Source: Tetrahymena thermophila SB210 (Eukaryota; Ciliophora; Oligohymenophorea; Hymenostomatida; Tetrahymenidae). Taken from it: 64,000 nt of DNA. The stretch covers positions 124,001 through 188,000 of the forward strand of contig NW_002476359.1 of assembly GCF_000189635.1 (NCBI RefSeq), read 5' to 3'. The notes below the pieces were generated by a model that saw only the letters and a program-made list of their open reading frames with translations, searched no databases and was not told the origin of the DNA. Shown piece after piece: positions 14,001 to 27,000 of the stretch. Position 1 is the first letter of the stretch. Each line of letters opens with the position of its first letter. Both the position numbers and the translations under genes were made by a program.

Positions 14001-17000
14001 ATAAATAATTTCTTAATTACTTTTTCAAAAGAAACTAGTACTTGCCTCTATAGATGGTCTCTTTAGAACCCATAATAAAATTAAAAAATTAGTGATTCAG
14101 ATACCAAAGGCATTTCTAGAGCATTTTTAGATTTAAAAGGTGATATTCTGATAGGTTACAGTGAAAATTGGCAAGATCCAAATAACTACTGGTTTAATAT
14201 TATTGTTTGGTAATATAGCACTCTAAAGAAGCTCTATATTAATTAAAGTCATAAGCTATTTTTTGAAGACTAAAAAAAGGATGAGCTTCCAGAAAATATA
14301 AGCTAAATGGTGTATACAGTCAGGCAAATAATTTACATGCCTAACAATCAAACAATAGTTAGTCTTAATAATTATTTCAATGTCTTTATTTATTATTATA
14401 CCAAAGACTAATCTGATTAGATTGCAATTAAAAATATATTTAAGCTTTTTTATGATGACTAAAGTAATTACCTTTATGCAAGAATTGTTGATAATCTATC
14501 TCAATCGATATAAATTTATGATCTTTAATTTAAGTTGAAATCAACTAAAGTTGAACACACTTTCGAAATCAGAGATATTATTTTTTCAGGAAATAAAGCT
14601 ATTATCTATGATGTTTAAACTATCCTAGTCTTAGATAGATAAAATTTATAACAAATTTAAAAATTTTCTACAGTTAATCCTAAAGTTACTAGCTTGATTG
14701 TATCCTCTAAATTAAATTTAGCTATAGTATGGAATAATTTTATGACAGATGACGTTTTATTCTATAAAATTGGTATCTTTGAATTAACAACTGGTAAATC
14801 TATTTATGAGTTGTAGCCTTAATCAAGTACTGACTATGGTAATAATAATTTGGTATATTTAGAGGAATCAACTTGCTAACTTTATTATACAAGAACTACT
14901 GGGAATATATATTCTTTTAATGTATGTGAATTATATAATTCAGGGGTTTATTCAGCGAATATGTAAAATATTACAGATATGCTCTATATACCAGAATTTA
15001 ACTATCTTTTAACAATAAATTCGAATCAGGCTTGGTAAAATACTATTTATTTTTAATACTAATTTTATTTATAATTTTATTTTAGCTTAACTAGAGTAGA
15101 GTCATCTATAAGCTCTAAATAAAGATTTTCTTCTCTTTATTCTTAGAAGAATAATAATTATTTTATGAATAAAGCAAGTGATAAAATTTATTACATAGAT
15201 TTTGATAGCTCAGTATGGCAGTTGAATAACAAAAATTATAACTTTGGGTATATTTCATAACTCGATAAAATTTAATATAGCAAATATTACAACAATTATT
15301 TTTATGTTGTCTCCAAAACTCACCTTTATTCATACGATTTGGATTTCAAATTAATTAGAAGTATTGAAATACATCTAAAAAACATTTATTTTTCTGGAGA
15401 TTACATTTTCTTTCAAAATTAAAACTTCGTACTTGGCAAGTTAAATATTAAGGATTTTTCTCTCGATTCAGCTTTTTAAATCCCATTAAGCTATTATATT
15501 TTTGACTTTTTCGTTTTAGAATCTTTCAGTGAATTTATTTTTTATGATGGATCATAAAAGATATTTCGATATAATTATGTAACAAACTAAAAGATTTATG
15601 AAGAGCCTGTATTACAACCATTTTAAAAAGGATATTTCTTTAGATAACTCAATATGATTATTCACATCTAAAAGAACTCAGATATTATTTTTTATTACAA
15701 TTTAACAGCTAATATGAAATCTTAAGATTCAGCAAATATATATTAATTTAAAAATTCTGATTTTCAATCAGTTGCCACTTAAAAATTATTTTTTGACAAA
15801 GATAATTTAAACCTAATTATAAGTTATGCAGATAATACAATTAGAGTCTTCAAATTATCCTTAGTAGATAATTAAATTTAATCACTAACCTAAATTAAAG
15901 CAATCCCATAACCTTCTGTCACAAATATTTTAAAAATAAAGATACGAAACTAAAATTTATAGCTATTTTTACCATGGTAAGTCATAGAATATGACAGACA
16001 AACTTTTATCTAAAAAAATAATTTCAATAGCAGTTAAGTATTTTAAAGTTTGTAAGACTACTCTATCAGTAAAGATTATCCTAACTATGGTTTTATTTGG
16101 TAGTAAGACTCAATAAGGATGATCAATGTTTAACAACAAATGATCATTTTTAAATTTGATTTAAGCTATCCATAGTTAACAAGCTATTAAATTTAAGAAC
16201 AGATCTATTAATTTGATATTGAATTAAAAGGAATAAGCAACGGTGTATTTTTTAAATACAATTTTTTAATTCCTAAATAAACTTCAATTATAAATCAAAA
16301 TACTTCCTATAAAGAATGCTATTTCTCGGTAGGACCTATAACATAATTTTACAATTAAGAAAATTAGCTCAACACATTGATTTACTCATTAAATAAACTT
16401 TCATTTTAAATTGAACGAACACTGTTATAAGTAAATTATTTTTATTATTAAAAAACTAAAATTTAACTGAAAATTAAAAATAAAATAGATATCACCCTAG
16501 CTTAGTATTTATTATTAAAAAGAAATTGATGTCTATAACTCAAAAGTGCTGTTTGATGGAAAAAAAGAACAAGGTGATCTTAAGCAATTAAATATCAAAT
16601 CAGACACATTTTATGAAGAACCCTTGAAAGAAGTTTAAATTTAAAACTATATTTTAAATATAACTGATAGTGGATTTATGACCTTTAATAAAGCAACAAA
16701 AAAGGCAACTTTTAAAGATTTGAAATTTACAGGCAATTGCAAAAACAGTACACTCAACTTTTAAAATATGGATTATGTCATTCTAGAGAATATCATTTTT
16801 GATTCTATAGATCTGGATAATAATTCTACTTTATTAAAGTTGACTAACTTACAGTTTGCTCTTTTAAAAAATGTCACATTTACAAATATAACTTTATATC
16901 AGACAGCAAAATTAATTTTACTCAAAAACATATTCAGATTTTTTATAGCAAATTTAACAATCAATGGTATGAATTTATATAATCATGAAAGTACTAGTAT

Positions 17001-20000
17001 AATATAAATATCTAACATAAAAAATGGTTTAATAAAGGATAGTTTTCTATCAGATTTAAAATTAGTTGAACCAAATAATACAAAAGGCAATTATTTTTTA
17101 ATAGATCTTTAAGGAAACTCAATACTTAATATAAAGAAGCTAATTTACTAAAATTCAAGCTATATTAGTCTAATCAATAGCTAGAATAGCTATGAAGAAG
17201 ATCAGAAAATATATTTCAGAGTACGTGATCAAGTAAGTTTAAGTGAACTAGATGTATTCAACATCAAAAATTTAAGATAATCTTTGATTTATGCTACAGG
17301 TTATTAGATGATACTTCAAAAATGTAATTTTTAAAATATTGATTGCCTTGAATGTGAAGGAGGTATTGGCAATTTTCATTAAATTAATATTCTCTCCATC
17401 TCAAATACAACATTTGATTCTGCAAAAGCTAAAAATGGAGGAGCAATAGCTATTCTTGAAAGCAGATTTAACTAATCAAGTATTTAAGATTGTAATTTTT
17501 ATAATAATTCTGCTTAAAGTAGTGGTGGAGCCATTTATTTAAAAATGAGCGACTTGGAATTTATCAGAAATAAAGTGGAAAATAACACAGCCCTAATAGG
17601 TGGAGGAATCAGATATATAGGTATCTAACCTAAATTTGTAGTAAAAATATTATAAGATAAAGAAAATAAAAAATTAAATTAATTTATTTCTAATCGAGCT
17701 TCTCTTCATAGTTAAGATTATGGTTCTTATTTATACTCAGCTACTGTGTAATCTAATTTAGTTATGATTGAAATACCAAAAAAAAGAAATTTAGGAGAAG
17801 AAACTTTAGAGCTTGGCTAAATAAATTAATTAGATTTAGTTATCAAGGAATATGAAATCCATGATTTTTAAAGTGGAGGAACAATAGATTTATCCTTTCA
17901 AATAGTTGACTTAGAAAACAAGCCTATCAAATTTGACTTAGATAATGTCTATGAAAAAAAATACCCTGCAGAAGTGATAGATGAGATATAACAAGTTTAA
18001 GTAAAAGCAACAATAGAGAATAATGAAATAAAAATATATGGTTAATACATCACAAATTATTAATAATATGATATGACAAATCTTTAATTTTCAATCAAAG
18101 AAATGTAAATAATTTCTATGCCATAAACCTCAAATTCTATATTCTTGGAAGTTCCTGCTATTAAAAGAGCTAGCACTTCTAATTAAATCTTCTAAAACGG
18201 TAATTTAAAAAATTTTTATCATCTAATTTAAATTTTTTATAATATTTTTTCACTTGTTTATTTGCTTTATCTATCTATTTATTTAATTAAAATAGGTCCA
18301 TTCTACATCAAGCTTGTTATCTACTTCAGAAAATGTGTGCAAGGAGAGATTTATACGCCTAGCAGTAATCTGTTTTTGTGTGGTGAATGTAAGGTTGGTA
18401 CTTATTCGCTTGAAGAACCTATTAAAGGTAGAGTTTAATATAAGATTATAAAAATATAATTTTTTTTTTTTAATAGAAAAATCTGATTTGCAAATTTGCA
18501 ATAGATGTCCAATTGAGGCTGATCATTGCTTTAGAAATGAAATAAAACTTAAAAATGGATATTGGAGGATTTCAAACTAGACAGACTCAATTATAAAGTG
18601 TTCAAATAACCCACTAAATTGTGTTGGAGATGAGGAGAAAGGATATTGTAAAATTGGACATTATGGACCTTTATGCGAAGAATGCGATGTAGAAGGTATA
18701 GTTTGGGGGAAAAAATATGTAACAGATGGAAGATACAATTGTGTAGATTGTACAGAATTATAAACTGATTTTAAATATTTTCTACCTTCTATGATAGTTG
18801 GTTTACTGATGGTAGTTTATATGGTTATAAGTATAAGGATAGCAATAGATATAAGTACCCATATTATTGTTGGATATTACTTAAGAAAGATGAATATAAT
18901 TAGTATCTCAAAGTCAGCTTTTATGGATACGACGAATATGAATATGAAGGCTATGATGAATTATATGCAAATAGCGTTGCTTGTAAATACTTTTGAAGTG
19001 GAATTGCCTGAATTTTTGAAAATCCTGCCAGAATATGTAGGTAATAAATAAGATACTTTCTTTTCATAAATAATTTTATAAATATTAAATAAAAAGGTTA
19101 ACCAATAAGTAATTTTTTGTATACTTTGGACTGCTTTTTAAATGATATAGCAAATGAGGATTTTCCTGTGGTTTACATCAGAACAATTTGGAGTTTAGCA
19201 ATGCCTTTTTTATATATTTTAGGCATGGGAATCATATATTTTTTCTTAATCTTATGTAGATTTACAAAACATAGTAAAGTAAATAAAATTTGGAATTATT
19301 ATTTCAAAAGAAAAACATTTAATTCTTAAAAAATATTTTATAAAATTAGCAACACATAATAAGTGGTTTGGTTTTCTTGATATTCTTCTTCTAGCCGAGC
19401 ATGATTTCTAATTTGTTAAGGGTAATGTCTTGCAGAAAAATAGATGGTAAGAGATATCTCCTCGCAGATATTACTTAGAACTGCTATTCTTAAACTCATA
19501 TTTTATACATTTTTTACATTTGTATACCTGGAATAATTATGTGGGGTATATTGATACCTTTAATTATATTGAGAAAATTATATTAAAATAAAAATAACCT
19601 AGATAATGCACTAGTAAGAATACCTTATGGATTCTTATACTAAGATTATAAATACGATAAATATTATTGGGAGTTTTTGAAGAGTTATATGAAAATTCTA
19701 ATTGTTGTTATCCATAATTTTTATGGTGATCCTTACAGTAAAAAGAAAGCTCATTTGATAATTTATTTAAATTTTTTTTTATAAATAGATAACTAATTAG
19801 TCCTTACTATCATAATAATGCTCATATATCAAGTTGCATTATTAGTTATGAAGCCTTACTAAATGAGATACTTTTAGAATATAGAGAAAAGATCTATGGA
19901 AGTTTTAATAGTTATTGTCACTATGAATATATTCTTATATAATAGGCCTAGTATTGTTTAGCAGTAAATATTTTATGTAATAGTCTTAGCAATTCATAAT

Positions 20001-22516
20001 ATTTATCAGTTATTCTTAATTTGGGAAGTAGTAAAAGCTAAATCCAAAATCATTTACAGCTAAAACAAAGAAAAAATATAATAATTACTAAAAAAATACT
20101 TTCCTTGGTTTGTGAGGGTGATATAAATGAAAGAAAATAATTCTATGAAAGTATTTAGGAACTGGAAAAGAATAAGAAATGAAATTATTTTTGCAAAAAA
20201 AAAGAAATAAAAATTAATTTAATAGAAAAATGCTAAAATATATTTCGATGATGAGCTTGAATAAGAGAGAGAAAAAGTTAAAAAAATACCAATAACAAGC
20301 TCATAACTATCTATGAGAGCAGATTTATCATCCCACAAAAGTAAAATAAATAAATAATTTAATTTTTATTTAAAAATTAAAATAGTTTTACAAAAAGAAA
20401 TATAAAATCAGCCAATTTCTTTATTTTATATTTAATAAAAATTAATTTTATAACAGATTTGTAATATGATAGTAGTAGTTGCGATAATTTAGATATGATT
20501 TCTTAAAGATGTAATTTATCTTTATTAAATTTCAAATCCATATAATAAATTTAAATATTTAGCATTTATTATGAGAGATCATATAAGCATTATATCGCCT
20601 TAAAACTATTAGAAAGACTAGTAAAACTCTTTTTTAATAAAATCACCTAGTTCTCAGAACGAATCATTGATATCTCCAAAATGTAATAGTTTTAAACCAT
20701 TATAAAAATAACTTATTTTTTATGTTTAAAAGATTAATTGAGTAGAAATAATTCACTTTTTATTGATTCAGGCGCTAAAAACAGCTTTAGAAGCTAATAT
20801 GATGATAATACAACCAAGGATAGATAGTTTGACAGATTGTTTGAGGCCCTTATGCTTCAAAAGAAATTTTAGTCATAAAATGAAACAGTTTAAGGTGATG
20901 ATGAAGAGGAGGAGGATTTTAATTAGTTCAGAGATGAGAGTATTTATTAAAACTAAAGATAATATTTAATTTACAAAAATCTCTCAAAAGTTCCAACAAT
21001 TTTAATTTAAACGCAGGCTTCAGAAAATTAGCTTAAAAGGTAAATAGTTATTCTCATATTGATAAGTATTAAATTATATTTATATAGCCTTAAAATAGAG
21101 AGTCTTAATTAAATTAATGAGCAAGAATCTTTGGCATTAAAAGATTCGTCTTTACTCTTACCTTAAAAAAATATAAATTCAGTTCAACCAAAATACTCTA
21201 ATTTTTAAGAAAAGCAAAATAGTTTATTTAACTAAGAAAGAATGAAATCAAGCTAAGAAAAAATGAACATAAACTAATAACAGAATTCAACTTTGAGACT
21301 AAAGAATGATAACTCCGAATTCTGTGAATCAGTGTGTGAAAGTGAATCTTATTCTCCATTAAAGTTAACGAATTTTTTACAATTTAATTAATTAAGTTTT
21401 TTGATGGATAAAAATTAAAAATACTTTGATAAAGAAGATTAAAACAGTTAAGTTTTCAGCTTTTCAGATAAAAAAAGCTAATAAAATTTAGATAATATTA
21501 ATAAAAGCTAAGTAGAGCAAATTATCAATATTACTGAAAAATAAAATGTAGATTTTAATTTTTCTTTTGATAAAAATAATTGTAAAACTCCACAAAAGCA
21601 TTTAAGATATCATTTAGACTAAGATAATCAATTAGATAACAAGAAATAAATTATTTAACTGAAAAATTAAAATTAGCATACGAGCTCAGATAGTTAATAT
21701 GACCTAGATCAAAGTTATTCCATGGAATAACCTTAGAAGAATATAAATAACATTTAACTAAAATAATTTACTTTTGATAAATTTTAAACCTAAGAACATA
21801 ATTAACCTTTGTATGAAGAGAAAAATTAAGAAAGTATTATGAAATAATAGAATATTTGCAAATTAGAATTAACAGAATAAGATAACCACGAAGAATATGA
21901 TAAAAAAAAAGCTTAAACCGAGGAAGATTAGAATGTTGAAGATTAAGCTATTAAAAATTTAAATTATATACGTCAAAATACTGTTGTTAAAAATTCCACA
22001 AATAAAAATGATAATTAAAATACAGAAACAGATAAAAACGAGGAATAAAAAAGCAAAAAATAAACTTAGCTTGACATGCTATTTGGAGATTCTGAAGCAC
22101 AGCCTAAGTCATTCCTTAACAAATTAAAAGTATTTTTTTTTTTTTTTGATATATAATAACAAATTGTTATAAAGAAATAGGTTACTAGTGAATATTATAA
22201 TGAGGCGGTATTTGCGAATCATGATTGGATTAATTCTAGTAATTCAATAAATACGTTTAAAAATGATAATAGATTTGATGTATACACTCTCAAAAATAAT
22301 CTCGCCTCTAATGTGGTTGCTAAGAATATCTAAACAGATCCTGACTCAGCAATTTAATAATAAGATTATTCTAGCTCTAGAATATAAGAAATAAGCTCAG
22401 ATTCTGATGGAAATAGAGTAATACTGACGTTTTGTCCTTAGGATTAAAAAGATGTTGCTGAAAACTCTATTTAATCTTAGTCATTAAACAATTAAAAAAC
22501 TAATGAGAATATCTGA
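11037..22516 (+). CDS. Giant membrane protein, copy 1 (WD-like, beta-helix-like and multi-pass regions)
   Basis: Introns at 13545-13603, 13835-13892, 16431-16488, 18200-18295, 18428-18476, 19041-19096, 19279-19349, 20341-20456, 20511-20562, 20683-20732, 21040-21087, 22130-22174 and probably 22418-22441 leave about 3,565 aa. Order: signal peptide (VKFLLLFCVIRLTFSQ); Cys-rich module with CxxC pairs; about 1,600 residues of beta-rich WD-like repeats (for example RIITYSSDGSFKVWQ); beta-helix-like stretch with GGAIAI, GGAIYL and GGGIRYI turns; second Cys-rich module (CGECKVGTYSL, then CKIGHYGPLCEECD); about eight hydrophobic segments from residue about 2475; hydrophilic Q/N/E-rich tail. This resembles the large ciliate surface proteins annotated only as putative transmembrane proteins. 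A receptor, adhesion or channel role is possible but unproven. Start: ATG directly before the signal peptide. Confidence 0.88.
22418..22441 (+). other. Candidate 24-nt mini-intron in giant gene 1
   Basis: The block starts GTA, ends TAG and has length 3n, so the frame stays open with or without it. The homologous block in copy 2 (35340-35364) is 25 nt and must be removed to keep the conserved downstream frame. This suggests both are introns. Confidence 0.5.
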
Positions 22517-22672
22517 ATCAGTAAATATATCTAAATAAATTATGCTCTAGGTATAAAATCGTTAATAATTTCTAAGAAGTAGATACAAATCATAAATATA
22601 GAGGAAAAGTAAAATTTCAAAACAAAATTTTGCAAAATGCAAAAAATTTTATTAACAATACATTTAAAACAA

Positions 22673-22728
22673 CGTAGAATGACATATAGTATGGAATGAC
22701 ATTGTTGTGACATGATTGTTATTCTACG
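22673..22728. repeat. Inverted repeat at the junction of the duplicated units
   Basis: Perfect 8-bp arms CGTAGAAT (22673-22680) and ATTCTACG (22721-22728) flank a 40-nt loop with the direct repeat GGAATGACAT/TGTGACATGA-like text. Nearby ATATAG/CTATAT can extend the pairing. It is less A/T-rich than its surroundings and lies between the end of unit 1 homology and the start of unit 2. Confidence 0.5.
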
Positions 22729-23499
22729 CTATATCAAAATTTATTAAATTATTAATGAAAGGCAATTTGGAAAATAAATGTGTTTTTTTACTTAATAACA
22801 CGAAAATAAATAAATTAAAATTTTTAAAACTATTATAAAATATTCTATTTAAGATGTATTAAGAGTGTATATTTATGTACGAGTATTTCTATTCTATTCT
22901 AATTTCTTTATTTTTCTTTTTGAAATTTTTTGATTAGGTACTATATTTTTGAATATGAGATATTTAATTTAATTGATTTATTTCATGTATCAATAGTTAA
23001 TAATACTTCTATATAATTTATATGTAACTAATTTATAATATTCCATTAATTAATCTTATAAAAATCTATCTCCAAAAATAAAATAAATAAAAAAATGCAA
23101 TAGCAAAAGTTAGTGTAAATATTTTACTTTATGAATATTAAAAAATACTATTTTATCTAAAAAGATTGTCAATAAAAAATTTGTATATTTTAAAAATATA
23201 CAAATAGCATTAAAGTTATTTATTCTAAATTTAGTAGAGTAAATAAAATAACTTTAAACAAAAAACAACATTAATAAAATTTTTAATTTCATTAAAAACT
23301 ACAAAATAATTTTTTAAATACAATTACTGTTAATAAAAAAAAAATAAATAAAATTATTATTAAATATAAAAATTAATAATTTAAAATTTATAATTTTTAG
23401 ATTTAGAGTAAATAATTAATACTCTTGAAAAATGAATATTGGTAATATTTAAAATTTAGAAAAAAAGCTAAGTTAATAAGCATTTTTTTCATAAATAAT

Positions 23500-23943
23500 T
23501 TGTTCAGTGATATAGTTTTGATATATTATTTACTGTAATTTACAAAGAGAAATTCACCAATCTCTGATTTGATATAAATTTAGCTAGAATTTATTAACAG
23601 AATTTACATTCAATTTATTAGCAGCTTTAATAATTGATAAAGTTTATTTAGCGATATAGCTTTGATGCATTGTTTAATGTAATTAAAATATAAATATTCA
23701 TCAATCTCTGATTTTACATAAATTTAGCTAGAATTTGTTAACAGAATTTACATTAAATTTACTTCACTCTTTTAATAAATATAGATAGAGTTTGTTTAGA
23801 AATATAGCTTTGATGTATTATGTAATCGAAATATAGAATATCACCAATTTCAGATTTTATATAAATTTAGCTAGAATTTGTTAACAAAATTTACATTAAA
23901 TTTACTTCACTGTTATATTAAATATAGATAGAGTTTGTTTAGC
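23500..23943. repeat. Three-copy tandem repeat, period about 144 bp
   Basis: The motif tagctagaattt recurs at 23581, 23725 and 23868. Each copy also carries aacaraatttacattmaattta, a following taatta/aatatagatagagttt segment and a gatatagctttgatgyattr segment. Unit 1 has one copy of this block (around 10,790-10,935). It lies just upstream of giant gene 2, within its presumed promoter. Confidence 0.8.
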
Positions 23944-24052
23944 AATAAATTAATTAATTAAATAAAAAAAAGAAAAAAAGAAAATCAAAGATTTAACTAA
24001 AAATAAAAGAATATTTTATTTAATCATACAAATTTAGAATAAAAAGAAAACT

Positions 24053-27000
24053 ATGGTTAAATTTTTGGTTTTATTTTGTATAATTAGATTTACTCTTTCT
24101 CAAATATGTAGTAACTTTTGTTTATAATGCAATAATCGACAACTATTATGTGAGTAATGTCAAGAAGGTTTTGTTGTTAATAATTAAAATGGGAAGTGCC
24201 AATCTAATTGCAAATATGGCCAATATTACTATTTAGAAACAAACTAATGCGTTTCTATTTGCCCTGATAAATATTATAATGATGATGATTCATTCACCTG
24301 TAGGTAATTATAAAATTGTCCTTTTTTATCTGAGCAGGGATTACAATTTTTTGATGAGTTTAGGCTATCTGTTACACTCTAAGATCTTGTTGTGACAGCT
24401 GGTGTAAGTTATCTTTATGATGATTTTACCTTAAAAATTTTTAATGCAACTAATGGAAAATATCTTGGATACTTGGATGGACATGATTCTGAAGTTTTAA
24501 TGCTGAATGTAATTGAATCCACATAGCAACTTTTAAGTATAAGTGAAAATTAGATGATTTGGTGGAATCTTTACTATGGATAAATGGATTATGTGATTGA
24601 ATTTGGTTAATTAGATGAAAACCAACAAATTTCCCCAAATCAAATACAAAGTAATAAAAATAGTACATATATGTATAGTTTAGATAAAGGGATTTAAATT
24701 TATTATGATGAACAAATTATTATTTTAATGCTAAATCCAAAATAATTTGGAATTCTTTATCATTAAAATATGAGAAATGACTTAACTTCAACTAAAAATA
24801 TTTAATAATTTTAGTAATATTTTTAATTATTTGAAACTTGTCATATATCAGCAATAAAGGGTTTTTTTAAAATCTAAGATGACATTATCTGTAGTTATTC
24901 TAGTTAATAGATTATAACTTGGGATATTAAGTAAAATAAAACGATTAGTGGATCTAAGGGTGTTTGCAACTTCGATAAGTAAATAATACAAAGAGTTATT
25001 AAATTAAACGAACAATAAAACATACTATAATTCACCAATGACCCTTATTTACAAATTTATGATGTTGACTTGAATCTTTGCATCTAAGTAGAATATGATC
25101 CACCTCCTCTCAATGATAAAGACAACAAATTTATTATAGAAGATATTTTAGTTTTTGACTAAATTTAAAAATTAATAATTGTTAGAACTAAAAAATCAAT
25201 ATTCTTCTATAAATTGTAGGAATACATAGACACCCTTAATGACAATAAAATATATTATACATTTATCTAAATAGGTGAGTAAAACTCTAATAATGTGTTT
25301 ATATAAATAATTCCAAACTTTAATTATGTTTTAGTTTTGCAATCTTCTGGGCTTTTAAATTATTTTCTAGTTACTCAAACTGATGATAGCATAGGATTAG
25401 ATCTTATAGGAATTATCGATTTTTAATTTAATTAATAAATGTATATTACAGATATTCACTTTCAAAAAGAAAGCTTAACCACTATTTTGATTGGTAAGGG
25501 AATTATATGTGCTAAGTTTAACTCTGCTGATAATGATAAATTTTTTGATTATGAAATTATTTCTTCTTTAAAAAACATTTCTCCATAACTTAATGGTCAC
25601 AGAAGCTAGATAAATGGAATTGTTATAGATAGGGTCTTTAAAAATAGAATAATTACTTACAGTTCTGATGGGTCTTTTAAAATTTGGTAAATGCTTGAAG
25701 ATATATCTCATATAGATGGCTTTACACCTGTAAATTCTTAAGGGGGGTATTTAGAAAAAGCCAGTTTGTTATTTGATTAATATCATCCTGAATGTAATAT
25801 TATTGAAAGTAGTAAGTGTCCTTGGGGAGTTATAAATTTAGAATAAATAGAATAAAATTTAATTTTAACTTAATACTCAGATAATTTTATAATCATATGG
25901 GAATATTATGAAGACACGATATCATTTAAATTTAGGTATAGCTTAGGTGATGAATCTATAAAATTAAATAATTATTAATATAATAAGGATTTAAAATATT
26001 TGCTTATTTGTAGTGAGTAATAGCTAGTAATATTTGATACCTAAAACGATGGTGAAGTTATTTTTAAAGAGGCAAATGTTTACCATCGAGGGTACTTCTT
26101 TAAAGGTGATATAAGTTATGATAATAACTATACTTTAGTGTATCTTATCAATTTAGGTGCTAATTTTTAGTTTATGGCATATTATTATGACATAAATACA
26201 AAATAATTCACTCTATAAAAACAGAATATTTTTAGAAATAAGTACATTTATTCTGAAATATTTTCAGATAACGTCATAATTTGTGTTACAGCAAACTATT
26301 TGTATTACTAATTAAAAATAAATCCTGATCACATCAGAGTTAGTATGAGATTTTCTATTGCTTATTTTACCCGTGATCCTGAATCATCAAAAACTTTTCT
26401 TTTAATTAGAAATGGTATGGTAGGCATAGGTGATGCTCCTAAATTTAAGTATTTTAGTATTACTAGTTCTAGCTTCACACTAAAATGCACAGCAATAGCC
26501 AAAAATCCTCTAATACTATTTTACTTTTAAAATAATGTCTATTATCAAGGATACAATCATGTAATAATAAATTTTTAACTTAATTAAATTTTAACAATTT
26601 AATGTATACACTTAGGTATTGGGTATTAACGAAAAATTTGAAGTAGTTTTTTATATGGTTTTAGATTACACAATTTCTTCAATTAATGTTGACTCTAATA
26701 ATTCTAAACTATTTATTGGATTTTAAAATGGTAAAATTTATCATGGCAGCTATGTTAAATAGCAAATAAATACCAGAGACACTATAGCTAATTTAAACAT
26801 GCCATTCTATTCCACCTCTTTGAGATAACTCTTTTATAGAGGCACAGTAAAATAACATTACAAATAATATATTTAATTAAAAAAAAATGGAATTTATTAA
26901 AAAGACATCAGTACTCAAGAAAGACTTATTTACAAACTAACTAGTTGAATTTAATTATAGCGGAAATTAAACAGTTCATAAGCAGAAATTAGAGGGATAT

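Larger units (their letters stand above)
10040..22655 (+). repeat. Tandem duplication unit 1 (about 12.6 kb)
   Basis: Unit 1 holds the 5' flank, giant gene 1 and its 3' flank. The matching unit 2 lies at about 22,930-35,570, offset by 13,016 bp between the two start codons. Coding exons are strongly similar, while introns and flanks have drifted with many small indels. Outer limits are judged by eye. Confidence 0.85.
22517..24052. other. Spacer between the two giant genes
   Basis: No gene seen. 22517-22655 is 3' flank shared with copy 2. 22673-22728 is an inverted repeat. About 22.93-24.05 kb is the duplicated 5' flank, which includes a three-copy tandem repeat. Confidence 0.6.
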
